From Panagrolaimus kolymaensis (taxonomy: Eukaryota; Nematoda; Chromadorea; Rhabditida; Panagrolaimidae): DNA of 64,000 nucleotides. Made by a program: the position numbers and the translations under genes. The DNA lies in NCBI GenBank assembly GCA_028622995.1, contig JAJQJQ010000022.1, forward strand, positions 2,728,001-2,792,000, given 5' to 3'. This document shows, piece after piece, positions 1-11,476 of this stretch (positions are counted from its first letter, which is position 1; the number at the start of each line of letters is the position of its first letter). The notes beneath the pieces are model-generated. The model saw only the letters and a list, made by a program, of their open reading frames with translations. It ran no database searches and had not been told where the DNA came from.

Positions 1-693
1 AAAACAAAAATGTAAACGAGAAAAGAAAAAGATTTTGACAGCTCCAAAGTTATTTTAGACCAAAAATAGACTTCACGCAATCTGAAGAATACCATCCCTT
101 TATTTTTTAGCTTCCTTCTTATTTTTGAAAGCCGTTATTTTTATGCCAAAATGATTATAGGACGGAATAATTAAAAAATCTTACATCAGAAAAATTAAAA
201 ATAAGGAAACACCTGAAGATTTTATATTTTGGAAATATATTATTTAAAAATATGAGCTTTAGAAATTAATGACCCCGATCAAAGTTCGTTTACCTATCAT
301 ATTTATTAGTAACTTATAAAGCTAAAAATGGAAAGGAAATACAAAAGATAATCGGCATTTAACTTTTGAATGGAACCCGATTATTCTTTCAAATGGGTAA
401 CAAAAATTTTTGATTACATAATTTTTTACGTTACAAAATTTTTATTAACATCTTTTGAAAATTTTTATTAAGAAATAATTTTTAGAGAAGCTCTTTTTAA
501 AAAGTGAAACTACGAAAAGTCGCGAAAATTTCAGAAATTAAGAAAGTTACTAAACAATATTACAATTAATTATATAGTAAAAAATGTTTTTTTATTAATA
601 ATGAAAAAATTTCCGCTCAAAAATTTTTAATTGTTTTATTGCATAAAATTTAAAGACAAGAAAGAGTCTACGGTAAAATAGATGGGAACTTAC

Positions 694-928
694 CAGCAGT
701 GTCAGCCTTTACCATATTTGGTAATAGTAATAACAGTAATGTAAAGGCAATAATAAAACTATGAAATATGGATGGTATCGTTGATATTATTCTTATTGGT
801 TGGGTTGATAACCTTTGAACATTTTCTGATTTTGATTTAACTGAATTTTCTGAAGTCATACAACAACGAGAAGACGACATATTTGTATGAATTTTAGAAG
901 TGGATGGTTCACAAATGGCACTGATCAT
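694..928 (-). CDS. partial gene: 5' coding exon with signal-anchor-like segment
   Basis: Open frame of about 78 codons, starting MISAIC and ending in a clean donor (GCTG then GTAAGT) at 693. The exon therefore continues leftward, outside the window, and no further exon is visible in 1-692. After about 48 polar, Ser-rich residues comes a hydrophobic run (FIIAFTLLLLLLP) followed by NMVKADTA, which looks like a signal anchor or a late signal peptide. An acceptor-like TTCAG lies about 20 bases before the ATG. Which protein this belongs to cannot be told from one exon. It could be a membrane or secreted protein, or a chance frame; the donor and the hydrophobic segment favour a real exon. Confidence 0.4.
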
Positions 929-2171
929 ATCAAATTTAAATAAGGCTGAAGTATCTTTTATTTAATAATAAATGAACAAAAAATTTTAATATTTGATAGG
1001 GAAGAAATAAATAAATATGAAGCACAAATACCACCGAATAAAACTGTGTGAAAAAAGGAAGTGCCTTTCAAGCGCGAGTAAAAAAAGCACTTTATTTCGT
1101 CAAAAAAAGAATAAAGGCATATAAGAATTGGGCGGAGTTACTAAAAGCAAAGACAGGAATGCAGCTAGAAAAAAAATGAAAGAATAAAAAAGAGGCAAGA
1201 AGGAGGATGGATAACAAAGCAGCTTTACGGTAGCTTCTTTTGCAAAAAATAAAAAGATAATAACACGGAAATTACAATTTTTTTAGTTTGCTTTAAATAA
1301 AAGGAAAGTATTTTTTCTTTCATACAAAATCTTCTAAAAACCCTTTAAAATATTGTTTTTTTTTTACTGGTTTGGGAAAGTGATTATCTAAATGAAAACC
1401 GAGGATGAGAGATGGATTGAAGCTTACTTACCCTTGACTCATTATTTTTTCTTATCATATATTTATCAAAAAATTCCAAAGAGTATGCAACTGCATATTT
1501 CAGATATTAAAAAGTCTACTAAAAATGCTTTTGTAAAATTAAAAACCTGCAAGGAAGAAGTAACAACTTTTTCATTAAAGATCTATGAATAAATGAACAA
1601 ATAATAATGCATTATCTCTAAATCCCTGTTTTAAACCTACAAAAAAGGCATAATCTTGAGTCTGTAACTCTTCCTTATTTTTTCATTCGAAAAAAGGAAG
1701 TAATTTTGGACTTTAAGAAAATTTATTAAATAGATTATTTTTAATGAAATACCTAAGATATTACTATAAAGCTATAAGAAGGATATAATGTTTTTTTAGA
1801 CAAAAATTCGCAGGCTTAAAAAAATAACAATAATGAAAATGGATGGCAATGACCTTTTATAATATTATTTTTTCCCAATTTTAAATCCGAAATAAAAATA
1901 AAGCCTAAACGAAGGACTACATGAAAAATAAAATTTCATAAAAATAAGTTTTTTCTTTGCATATTTGAAATTTTTGTGACCTTTTAAAATATTTTTTTGG
2001 ACCCATAAATAAAATTGCCAAAAAAGTGTTTATCGAAGCTAAAAAAAAGTCCAAAGTTAAAACTACAGTAGTAAGAACTTAATTCGAAAGTTTAAAAGCT
2101 TAAAATTGCATAATTAAATAGATGCTTTAATTAATTCTTTCAATTACTTTTCTTGTGGGCTCATTATGAAG
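929..2171. other. noncoding interval
   Basis: AT-rich sequence with many A and T runs. A 66-codon frame at 1392-1592 has no domain signature and no splice context. Nothing else is recognised here. Confidence 0.5.
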
Positions 2172-2179
2172 CATGACTG
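2172..2179. repeat. left 8-bp target-site duplication of the hAT-type element
   Basis: CATGACTG, identical to the copy at 3167-3174. Confidence 0.8.
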
Positions 2180-3166
2180 CAGAGCTGTCGTTTCGCTGCG
2201 CCAGCGAAAAGCGCTAAACGCCCAGCGTTCTTTCGTTTGAATAAACGCCAGCGAACGCTGGCGTTTTTTTAAAAAAGCTTTTGAAGCGCTGCGCTGAAAA
2301 CAGCGTTCAACGCTGTCGCTGGCGTTTTCGCTGATCGCTGTTTGATTCATACATGGAAGTTCCATTGCTACATATTTTTATTTTAGTAGTATATTTTAAC
2401 CATCCACTTAAATTTGATATTCTCTTATGGTTTATAGATTTTCGACCATGGAGAATCCGAATATGAATCCCATTACCCTTATTGTATATACATAAAAGCG
2501 AGTTTTAGCTATACAACGTTACATTTGGGCTAATTATGAGTCACCGAGGCTATAGATTATGAATTTGCTTATTTCATTCCAAGGAGAATATTTTTTAACC
2601 TTAAAGGGATCTAGATATAAAAAAAAGAAAGGGATATCTATCATTTACGGATTTTTCAAGGCGGAAACATCGAATGGGCGAATTATTAAAAGAAAGAATT
2701 CATAAATACATGAAAAAATTCAAAATTGTTTTTAAAAAAATAATAAATATTCCTGAATTTACTGATAACAATTCCTGCCCTAGTTATTATGCTAATTAAT
2801 GCACCGCCCACTTGAAGCAACTAATGTATTTGGGAGGTCTTCTTAAATCTCCGTAAATTCAAAATCTCTTATTCTTCAGCTAAAATTATTTTTAGTTTAT
2901 GCTTTAGACATCGAAGCATGCAAATCTTAAATATATTTTTAGTCCAAAAATAAACATAATAACAATTTTAGCTTCTCAAAATTAAAAATTTTGGCTTTTC
3001 AAATTTTTATTTAATATTTTTACGCTATAAAACGCTGACGCCAGCGCGCTTTTTTTCAGCGCGCCAAATTCAGCGCTTTTTGTTTTCGCTAGAAAACAGC
3101 GTCGCTGAAAAGCGCTGATTGCCAAAGACGCTGTCGCTGGCGAAAAACAGCGAAACGACAGCCCTG
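2180..3166. mobile_element. non-autonomous hAT-type DNA transposon (MITE-like)
   Basis: A 987-bp element bounded by 19-bp terminal inverted repeats: CAGAGCTGTCGTTTCGCTG at the left and its reverse complement with one change (CAGGG...) at the right. It is flanked by a perfect 8-bp direct duplication, CATGACTG, at 2172-2179 and 3167-3174. An 8-bp target duplication and CAGGG-type ends are typical of the hAT superfamily. About 190 bp at the left end and 150 bp at the right end are GC-rich and full of GCCAGCG/CGCTGGC and CAGCG motifs in both orientations, like subterminal transposase-binding repeats. The middle is plain AT-rich DNA without a transposase frame. The 73-codon frame at 2144-2365 on the minus strand lies in the GC-rich end and is not a gene. 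Confidence 0.85.
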
Positions 3167-3174
3167 CATGACTG
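3167..3174. repeat. right 8-bp target-site duplication of the hAT-type element
   Basis: CATGACTG, identical to the copy at 2172-2179. Confidence 0.8.
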
Positions 3175-6100
3175 TGCCAGAATATAGCATCAATGCAGTT
3201 GTTTTTAATAATCTATCGTTTATTACCAAAAATTTTATATTAGAAATTTATGAAATCATTTTTTTGAATGAAGTTAAATCCCAGAAAGTTTAAATTTAAG
3301 TAAGGGTCACAAAGTTTAGCACATTTCAAAATCATCATCATTTCTTTAGTGAATGACGGAAGTTTTTTTAGTTATAAAAATGTTTCCAAATGTGTTTTAC
3401 CAACTTCTTTAATGTAAAATTTATTCAAGTGAAAATAAAATCAAAGTTCTTGAGGATATTAGTTTTTTTAAAGCTAACAAAAAATGACGTGATTTTATGA
3501 AAGTATGAATAAAAAATTATTATACATATAGTTTTTTTTGATTCTACAACTTTATTATGCAATAATACTCTTCTTATTTTTTTGCGGTATTCCAATTGGG
3601 AATGAATGAAACTATTTTTAAAAAGTTTAATGACTCAAATAACACAAACTTGCCTTTCCCTAAAAGAAGAGAGGGTCATAAACCTTTGAAAACAGAAGCA
3701 AGTTCCTCTAAAAAAATCATCGTCATTTTTGAGTCACCGTGCTTGACTCGTTGTTATATCCCAGATTCCTCCTTCTTGCTTTTTTTTTTACGGTGGCGAT
3801 AAATAATTTTTCTATGGCATCAGACAACGTCGGGTTAAAAAAAACTTCCGCGTTCGTGCAAATAATGTCACTGTTTTTTGAAATTAAAAAACATTCAAAA
3901 CTTCCAAAAGAAAATTTTGAGTGAATTTTTGCAAATAAATGTTGTTTTAAAAATTTATCGCCTTTCAAGAAAAAAAATCTTTAGAAACTAAGATTTATTG
4001 AAGCAAAAACAAAATATAAATTTTCTTGATTGAATAACTTCCTCGATAATGTTTCAATTTTTAGCAATGCTTTCTTAGTGAGCTAGTCAAGTCCATTATT
4101 TAAAGTTTGAATATCACGTCAAACTTTTAGACTCCTTCGCGAAAATATAATGTATTTCTCTTACCGTCAAATAAAAAATAGTGGTGGGGTCAAAAAACGT
4201 CCAAAATTGACGTCAAAATATATATGTGTAAAAGAAGAAAAATTTAAATCTAATCACTGAAGCAGAAACATACGCATACATACTACATTATTCCATGAAA
4301 CTAACTATTGTTTCTTACTTACTATTTTTGAATGGACAGTTATTTAGGAGTAATCGGTTTTTAATAAGGGAATATGTATTTCCGTCATTGAAAAATACAA
4401 TAATAAAGATGTTTAACTGTTTCTTATTTTGGTATAATTTTTTTATCAAAGTATAAATTTTTAAAAAGAGTATTTGGCTTATGCTTGAAAAAATTTTTTA
4501 TGCTGTACATCATTGAAGAAGAATACTACATGATTAAAACACAACGTTTGCATAACTTATTTTTTGAAATGTTAAAAAATAAACAGATGCAAACTTTTGT
4601 GCTACGGTGGCGAAAGAACATATTCATCGAAAATAAATAAATTGCATGAGATAACTGCAAAGATTTTTATAATAGATAAAATCCTTTTTTTTTATCTTTT
4701 GATTCCTTACTTACTAATCTATCGAATATCAAAAACTTTATTATATGTAAGTCATACAATAAACTAATGCTAGACAAATTTTGTGACACATTGAGAACCA
4801 AAATACAATTAATTGTAACTATGAATTTATGGATTACCGTAGTCGCTGACGTTTTTTGCTCAAGATTAAATCATACATAGTTATGTAATCATACATTTAT
4901 TTACCTAAACTTTTAAATTTTATTTCCTTCTTTTAAAATTCTTTCATTCCTACAATGTTGAAAATGGAATAAATTTATTTTTACATCATACCTCCTTCGC
5001 TTGTATTTCTTTCTTCCCATATACTTACTTACTTATGTTAAATAAAACTTCCTTATCCCGTTTTTTGCGTACTTTGTTTTAAATATGGAATAAAAATGTG
5101 CGAGCATCATTAGGAGTGAACAGAATAATTGTTTTTGAAGTTGTGAAAAAACAAATTCTTTAAATATGCCTCCAAAAAATAATTAAGTTATATTTGAAAG
5201 GCACCATTATAACCAAATAATTCTAAATTTGAAAGAAAAATAAAAAATAATTTGTTTTAAAAGTTTATCAATGAATTTATCTAAGAGATGATGATATTTT
5301 TTTTTAAAACACAAATACCTTTATTATAAATTATTTATTATTGTTTTTTTAGTGTGCATTTTCTTTAAAAGTTTAATGAAAACTAAAAATAATAACAAAT
5401 TTAAAGAAAAAGAAGGAAGTTATTTATTCAGAAGCTTAATGACGATTACATAATTTTGATGAGAAAAAATCCAAACACATTGAAAAACTATATAATAAGT
5501 AATTACGGTACCATGGGAATATGTATCTTTTTTAAACTTTGTTGTTTTTGAATTATTTAGTTCCAGTCGTACTTTTTTTAAAGATGCCGACAGTTTGCCT
5601 ACAATCGACTTCTTCATTTTCTTTAGACTTTTATTAATAAAATGTTAACACTAAATTTCAGATTCTCGTCTGCATTCTATTCTTTCTTTTCTTTTTGGTC
5701 AAAGCTTTTTTTAAAAGAGATTTTGTTCAGCACAAAATACTTTATAAACAAAAACTATGAATAATTTTAAAAAATGAAAAGAATTATTAGATGCATAAAT
5801 CTTCTTTTATGTTGAATAAAGATGTCTAAGACTAAGTTAATTTAGGGTACATTGTTTGATAACAGTTTGTCATATTTTGTTGTTTTCCATGAAAATTTCA
5901 TTTCCTCTTACTAACGTCATACACTCGTTTATAAATATGCGGAATTTATAAACGCATTTTTATTTTTGATTTAAATTTAACCTATTACTTTAAATCTTTT
6001 TGATACAATTATTTGATAATTCAAAAAAATTCTTTGGTGCTTAAGCTTTTTTAAGATTAGTTTATTGTAGCATTCATGAAAATAAAGATAGCGAAGAAGG

Positions 6101-6842
6101 CGATATCTATCGCATTTTTGTATTTTAAAAGTATAAGTAAGTAAATAGTCTGTTTTTATAAAAATCACGAATGTCTTCAATATCAATGGAATTTTTTAAG
6201 AACTTGTGTTTTGCTTTTTATTTTTTTTATCAAACTGATGGATGTTCCTCGTGTACTCTGTACTAAAATCTCTACCGTATATGGGTTATAAAAATTTTTT
6301 AATCAAACAAAATGAATGAAACCGTTGAAAATAAAGGCACTCAAGTGAAAAAAGAAGATTTTGTTGCACAACAAAAACTATGAATGAAAGGCGGATACAA
6401 ACAAAACAAAAAATTGCAGTAAAAGTGAGAAAAAAATGCAGAAATATAATGATGTATAGGGAAACAAAAACATAAAAGTTTAAAAAAATGTTTTTCATAA
6501 AATGCATTTTTGCAATAAAAAAGAAATAATTTAACGGATGAGCAAAGTTTTGCAAAAGAAAAAATGGGGCCATCATAAGTTTTTTGAATAATAAAGCATT
6601 GTTTGATGACGCTGATGGAGAATTACGTAGGAAATAAATATATGAAAGGTGAAAATGCAAAATATATGTATTAGTTAATAATGCACAAAAACAAAAAAAT
6701 TGGAACTTTGTTTCCAATGTTTTGTTTTTTGAATTTTAAAATGGACGATGATGAGCAATGTGTTTTGTAATAAATTATTCGAAGTAAAAAAATATGAGGG
6801 GGAAATAATAAATTAAATAAATGCTGCTTCATTGAATGGGAT
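3175..6842. other. noncoding interval
   Basis: About 3.7 kb of AT-rich sequence. The open frames here (for example 3596-3802, 6286-6717) are rich in F, L, I and K from A/T runs, lack splice-bounded continuity and match no family I know. No RNA gene was recognised. Confidence 0.5.
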
Positions 6843-7584
6843 TTAAACCCGAATTCGATCCCGTACAGTTCGAACGATTTGAGTTGTTTGAAAGATGAGT
6901 TGATTAGCAGCAACAAAAACTTGAGTTTGATTTTGATCTCGAAAATATTCTTTAAGGGTATTACTAAATCGCTTGGAATAATGAACAAATTCACGTTTAC
7001 GCTTTTCAACCACAGGTTGAGATTGCTGTGGAATAATTTGTAAAATGACATTTGTTGCATCAAGTAATTTCTTAATTGATGAAGCAATTTCTTTGATGGT
7101 TTCTAAAAATGGTCGACGCTCTTTCATTTCATCTGGAACTCGAGCAAGTACTCGACGAAGGGCAATGGCTCGAAGAGAAAGTTCTTGAAATTCTGGACGA
7201 TTTGCGTATTGTGGCATTTCAAGATCATCTACTGGGGCTGTTGCATGCATACGCAAGAATGATTCCTATAATTAACTTAACTATTAAAACTTCCAACAAG
7301 GATGTAAAACAATACTTGAAGATTAACATTTAATTTAGCATCATTTAATAAAATTTTTGCAAAATCAAATAAAAATGAGGCCGATGAATTATCAGCTTGT
7401 TGAAGATTTCTTTGAAGCAACTAAAAATTGTATATGAAAAAGGGAAAATTTAATTATGGAAGCTTACATTTAAAGCTGCACCAGCTTCTTCATTTTCAGA
7501 ATGAGCACGTCGAAGCTTATCAAAAGCTGAGCTGTATATAGCTTGATAAGTTAAAGCACCGAGATAACCTCCTTCTTCATTCAT
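6843..7584 (-). CDS. PDCD10: PDCD10/CCM3 (programmed cell death 10)
   Basis: Adaptor that dimerises and binds GCKIII kinases and the STRIPAK complex; it is the third cerebral cavernous malformation protein. Three exons in reverse: 7584-7468, 7420-7328 and 7265-6843, with GT...AG introns in phase 0, giving 210 aa (human 212). The N-terminal half, from MNEEGGYLGALTYQAIYS, corresponds to the dimerisation region. The C-terminal half is the FAT-homology four-helix domain, recognisable from RPEFQELSLRAIALRRVLAR, ETIKEIASSIKKLLDATN and KREFVHYSKRFSNTLKEYF, which align with the human protein throughout. TTTTATTAG lies 8 bases before the ATG and may be a 5' UTR or trans-splice acceptor. It is divergent to dymeclin across about 505 bp. 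Confidence 0.93.
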
Positions 7585-8089
7585 TTTTAAACTAATAAAA
7601 TTGAGTTAAAACGCAATAAATGGATTAATTAAGAAAAGTAATGAATCAGAAAAAAGTTCGTGATTTACAAAAAATAATCAAAAGCAAAGTTGTTCTTTAT
7701 TGGTTAAATGAGAATAATGAAAAATTTATTAAAAATTGATCTTTATCAATGATTTATTTATATTACTGAAATCTTTAAAAATAATAATACTTATATGTAG
7801 GACAAATGAATCTTAAAATAATAATCGAAAGCAAGCAGTAATAACTGAAGTTTGCTAAACAAAAAATCCAAAATGGAACGTACGAACGAACAACTCTGGC
7901 AACGTTCCAATTCACGTGCTGCTGCTTGCTCTTTCTCTCATTTTTTTACTTTTCGGTCGTTCGTTTCTTCCTTCTTTGACTCAGCAGCGCAAAAATAAAT
8001 TTTGTTGTTGTTGATGATCGACTCTTCTTCCAACTTGGCAACTTTAGTTTTATTTAAATAATAAATACGGGATAATAAAACACAAAATT
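7585..8089. promoter_or_regulatory. bidirectional promoter region between PDCD10 and dymeclin
   Basis: The 505-bp gap between two divergent start codons must hold both promoters. Around 7880-7990 it contains a less AT-rich block with a CACGTG E-box (about 7913) and a GACTCAGC sequence near 7978 that resembles an AP-1 half-site. No TATA box is convincing. Its function is inferred from position only. Confidence 0.45.
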
Positions 8090-10633
8090 ATGGGAACTGT
8101 AATTAGTACAGAATCAAATATAAAAGAAAATGAAATTTTAATCCGTTTATCTGGAACTCAAATAATTTCTGATAATGATCCATTTTGGAATAAACTTTTC
8201 TCATTTAATTTTACCATCGATGAATCTAAAAGGTTTTTGAATGTTTATTTTTTTTGTTATTTTTAATGACTATTGGAAAATTTTTAGACGCCATCAAAAG
8301 GAATTTTATGATAGCTTGAGTGATTTCTTTCAATCATTTTTATATAATTCTCCCACGACAGGCAACTTTGCTACTTTGATTAAAGTTTTTCTTCGTCGAC
8401 ATGCTGAATTGGATGATTCTGCTAAATGTGATAAGTTAGTCTTTCAATTTTAACCCCAGTTGAAAAGTGTAAAGCTTTCAGTAAAATATTTGTATGGCAA
8501 ACAGCAAACTCTTTAATAATTCTTCGATACTTGTTTACTTTTTTCCTTCAACGTCTCAGTCAAAGTGAATTTATTCACCAATTTGAACTTAAAAAAGCAG
8601 ATGGAGACGATAGTGATGATGAATCAATAATTGATGATGAAGATAATGGCGGATATGAAACCACAGCTGAAAGAGTTTTAGCTACTTTGGTAGAAATTAT
8701 AACTAACATCCCAGTAAAGTAAGTAAAAACACTAAAGAAAATAATGAATATTTAGGTATAAATGTTCAGCGATTCAACTCTAACCGTTCACGCTGAAGCA
8801 ATTCGATGCATTCTGGTTTTACTTAGTCCTCAAATGTTTGAAGAATCCGTTTGTGAAGATGTTTTATTCTTAAAATATTTAATGGCCATGTAAGCTTCTC
8901 GCTATTGTTATTTTTTTACAAAATATATTTGCTTTAGGAAATCGAAAGCAAACAGTTTAACTAAAGCTTTGATCACAAATATTATTGAACATCAAAACCA
9001 GCTACCACGTGAAACTAAGGAAGAACAAGCGGAAAGCATAGTTTTAACTCTTGCGTGTATGTTTTTTTGTTGTTGCCTTTTTCCCCCAAAGGTTATTGAT
9101 AAAATTTAGCTTCATTATGGTCATCATTTGCTCGAACAATGTCAATGGATTCTGCACCAGAGCAACCTGAAGACGACCTTGGAATTGAAGTTTATCCAAA
9201 ACAAACTTTAGCTTCTTTGAGTAATTCGTTAATCCTTACTCTTGTTTGCTATAATAAGTTTGATGATGAACCTAATGCTTTTAAATTTGCGATTGAAAGG
9301 TGTCAAAATAGTCAAGGTAAATTATTATCATAATTTTTGTTAATGTAAACATGTACTAATTTTAGAAGTTTCATCTCTTGTAAATCCAGATGTTTCATTT
9401 TGCATTGATTTTTCTGAACTTTATACAATTTTTTGTGAATCTGCAACCGAACCTTTACCAATGCTCCTTCTTTATATGCTCATTCATCGCAATAATGGCT
9501 TCAAAAATTTTGTTCTCTCAAGAATTAACATTGAAAATTTGGTATTTTTTTAAAACTTATAAATTATTTTTATTTAACAACTTGGTTTTAGATTTTACCA
9601 ATTATTAAAGCTCTCCATGATGGTATTAGTTCCCCAAGTTTTAAAGCTCATTGCAGACATACTTATCTTGCAATGATAGTTCTTTTAATTTTGAGTGAAG
9701 ACAATTTCTTTTGTCGAATTGTTCATGAAACTGTTGTTAAAAATATTGATTGGTATCATTCAGACAAAGCTTTACCAGAAATTACTCTCGGTGGTTTAAT
9801 TATTCTTGTTTGCGTGAAAACAGTTCATTTGAATACTGTAAAAATGAGAGTAAATTTTTTTAATTTTTATAGTTAACTTTAGTCTAAAATAAAAATTTAG
9901 GATCGATATCTTCATCAAAATTGCCTTGCTGCATTAGCAAATATGTCTTCAGGATATAAAGATTTATCTTCAATGGTTTGTCAAAAAATTGTTGGGCTTT
10001 TAGAAACTATGACCCGTAGACATTCAAAATTAATTCAAGCAATGCGTGAAAATGCAGAAGATTGCGAAGATGTTGATGATTCACAAGGATATGATTTAGT
10101 AAGCTTTGCTTTGATATTTGGTCTTTTATAAGCAAGAATTTTTTAGCATCAAGATATTACCGCATTGGAAGAAGGAATTCGAACAGTTCTAGAAATGATA
10201 AATGCGTGTTTAACTCATAATTTGCGAAATAATTCTCACCTTGTTTATAGTATCCTTTATAATCGGCAACTTTTTGAACAATATCATAATCATCCAATGT
10301 TTCAAGATTTAGTTTGGAATGTTTATATGGTATAATTTTTTCTCAAACTATGGTAGAATGTGTATAATTTTCTTCCAGGTCATAAATCATTTTTCAACCA
10401 TCGTTCAAGAAGCTAAGGTTACTTCGGTTGACGCAACTCACGAAACTATAGCTAAAGCAGCAATTCAATGGCCAACAGATAAACTCAAAAAATTCCCTGA
10501 ACTTAAATTTAAATATGTTGAAGATGAAAATACTGTAGACTTTTTTGTGCCTTACATTTGGAGACTCATTTGCCAAACAAATGGCATTTATTTTCCATCT
10601 GAATCTATTAAACTCTTTCAGCCAAATAATTAA
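8090..10633 (+). CDS. DYM: dymeclin
   Basis: Golgi-associated protein needed for Golgi organisation and secretory traffic; loss of the human gene causes Dyggve-Melchior-Clausen dysplasia. Eleven exons: 8090-8232, 8288-8434, 8482-8718, 8770-8889, 8938-9056, 9110-9316, 9366-9541, 9592-9849, 9901-10098, 10147-10329 and 10379-10633. The phases join into a 680-aa protein (human 669). It starts with MG, an N-myristoylation context also found in the family. Matching blocks include LSGTQIISDNDPFWNKL near the N-terminus, RYLHQNCLAALANMSS in the middle, and KLKKFPELKFKYVED with FFVPYIW at the end. Dymeclin and HID1 are related families; these blocks fit dymeclin clearly better. A canonical AATAAA follows at 10707-10712. 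Confidence 0.93.
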
Positions 10634-10706
10634 TTTTTCAACCCATTTATTGTAATCATACAAACATATTTGTTATTACTTTTTTTTGTATTGTCTTGAA
10701 TATTTT

Positions 10707-10712
10707 AATAAA
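10707..10712 (+). terminator. polyadenylation signal of dymeclin
   Basis: AATAAA, 74 bases after the dymeclin stop codon. Confidence 0.6.
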
Positions 10713-11004
10713 TTTTTTCTTTTGAATCAAACTGTGGGATTTTTCATTCAACGTAACAACACCACTCAAGAAAGATAGGAGTTCCATATTCACAATAAGC
10801 GGTAATTTTCGCGCAAAAAATGACAAAGCTTACATACTAAGATTTTGTGAAATTATAAAAATTTGCATAATTCTGTTAGCATTCTTTTTCGTTGCCCATT
10901 TTTGTGGATTTTTCGAAGGTTCAAATAATTTCATTTTGCGATTTTTTCAAGAATCAACAGCTAACGAACTTCTTACTGATTGAAATTATTATCAAACTTT
11001 TATT

Positions 11005-11424
11005 ATGGAAAACCAAGTCACTCAACAATCGGCTACTACAGAAGCTTCTTGCATCAATGAGTAAGTTTTTTTTGTCGTTTTGTTATAAATGAAAGATGTG
11101 CTTTGGGGAATGTTTTGAAGATTTTTTTTCAGAGGTTATGAGCTCCTTATTCCATTCATAATTGCATGCGTCTTGGTATTTCTCATGATCAATATCCTCG
11201 TTGTTTTTTCAATTGTATTCCGAAAACATCTCAAATATGCTTTCAAAAATGTTGATGAAAAAGCTGCTGGCGACAACAAGGATGATAATAAGAAGAACAA
11301 CAACGACAATAAGAAAACTAACAACAAAAAGAAGGATAACAAAAATGATAATGATAAAACTAATGAAGAATCCACTGCTGATAAGAAAAAGAATGATAGC
11401 AAGAAGATGAATAATAAGAAGTGA
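11005..11424 (+). CDS. small single-pass membrane protein with Lys/Asn/Asp-rich tail
   Basis: Two exons, 11005-11060 and 11133-11424, joined in phase 2 across a GTAAGT...TTTTCAG intron, give 115 aa. Residues 1-20 are polar (MENQVTQQSATTEASCINEG). Residues 22-47 form one hydrophobic helix (LLIPFIIACVLVFLMINILVVFSIVF), followed by the basic stretch RKHLKYAF. The last 60 residues are almost only K, N and D with T, S and E, so they should be disordered and probably cytoplasmic. AATAAA at 11471 supports a transcript end. It lies 371 bases after dymeclin on the same strand. I recognise no family. Confidence 0.6.
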
Positions 11425-11470
11425 AACTTGTGTGTTTAAATTTATCACTTTTGTAAGTATTATATTTTTC

Positions 11471-11476
11471 AATAAA
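11471..11476 (+). terminator. polyadenylation signal
   Basis: AATAAA, 46 bases after the stop codon of the small membrane protein gene. Confidence 0.5.

Noticed and set aside
2144..2365. Minus-strand 73-codon frame
   Set aside because: Lies in the GC-rich end of the hAT-type element; produced by the GCCAGCG repeats.
6286..7087. Overlapping minus-strand frames of 143 and 138 codons next to PDCD10
   Set aside because: Composed of F, L, I and S from T-rich runs; they overlap the real PDCD10 exon in another frame and show no splice-bounded continuity.
8090..10633. HID1 instead of dymeclin
   Set aside because: HID1 is a related family, but the block-by-block match (ISDNDPFWN, CLAALANMS, FPELKFKYVE) fits dymeclin.
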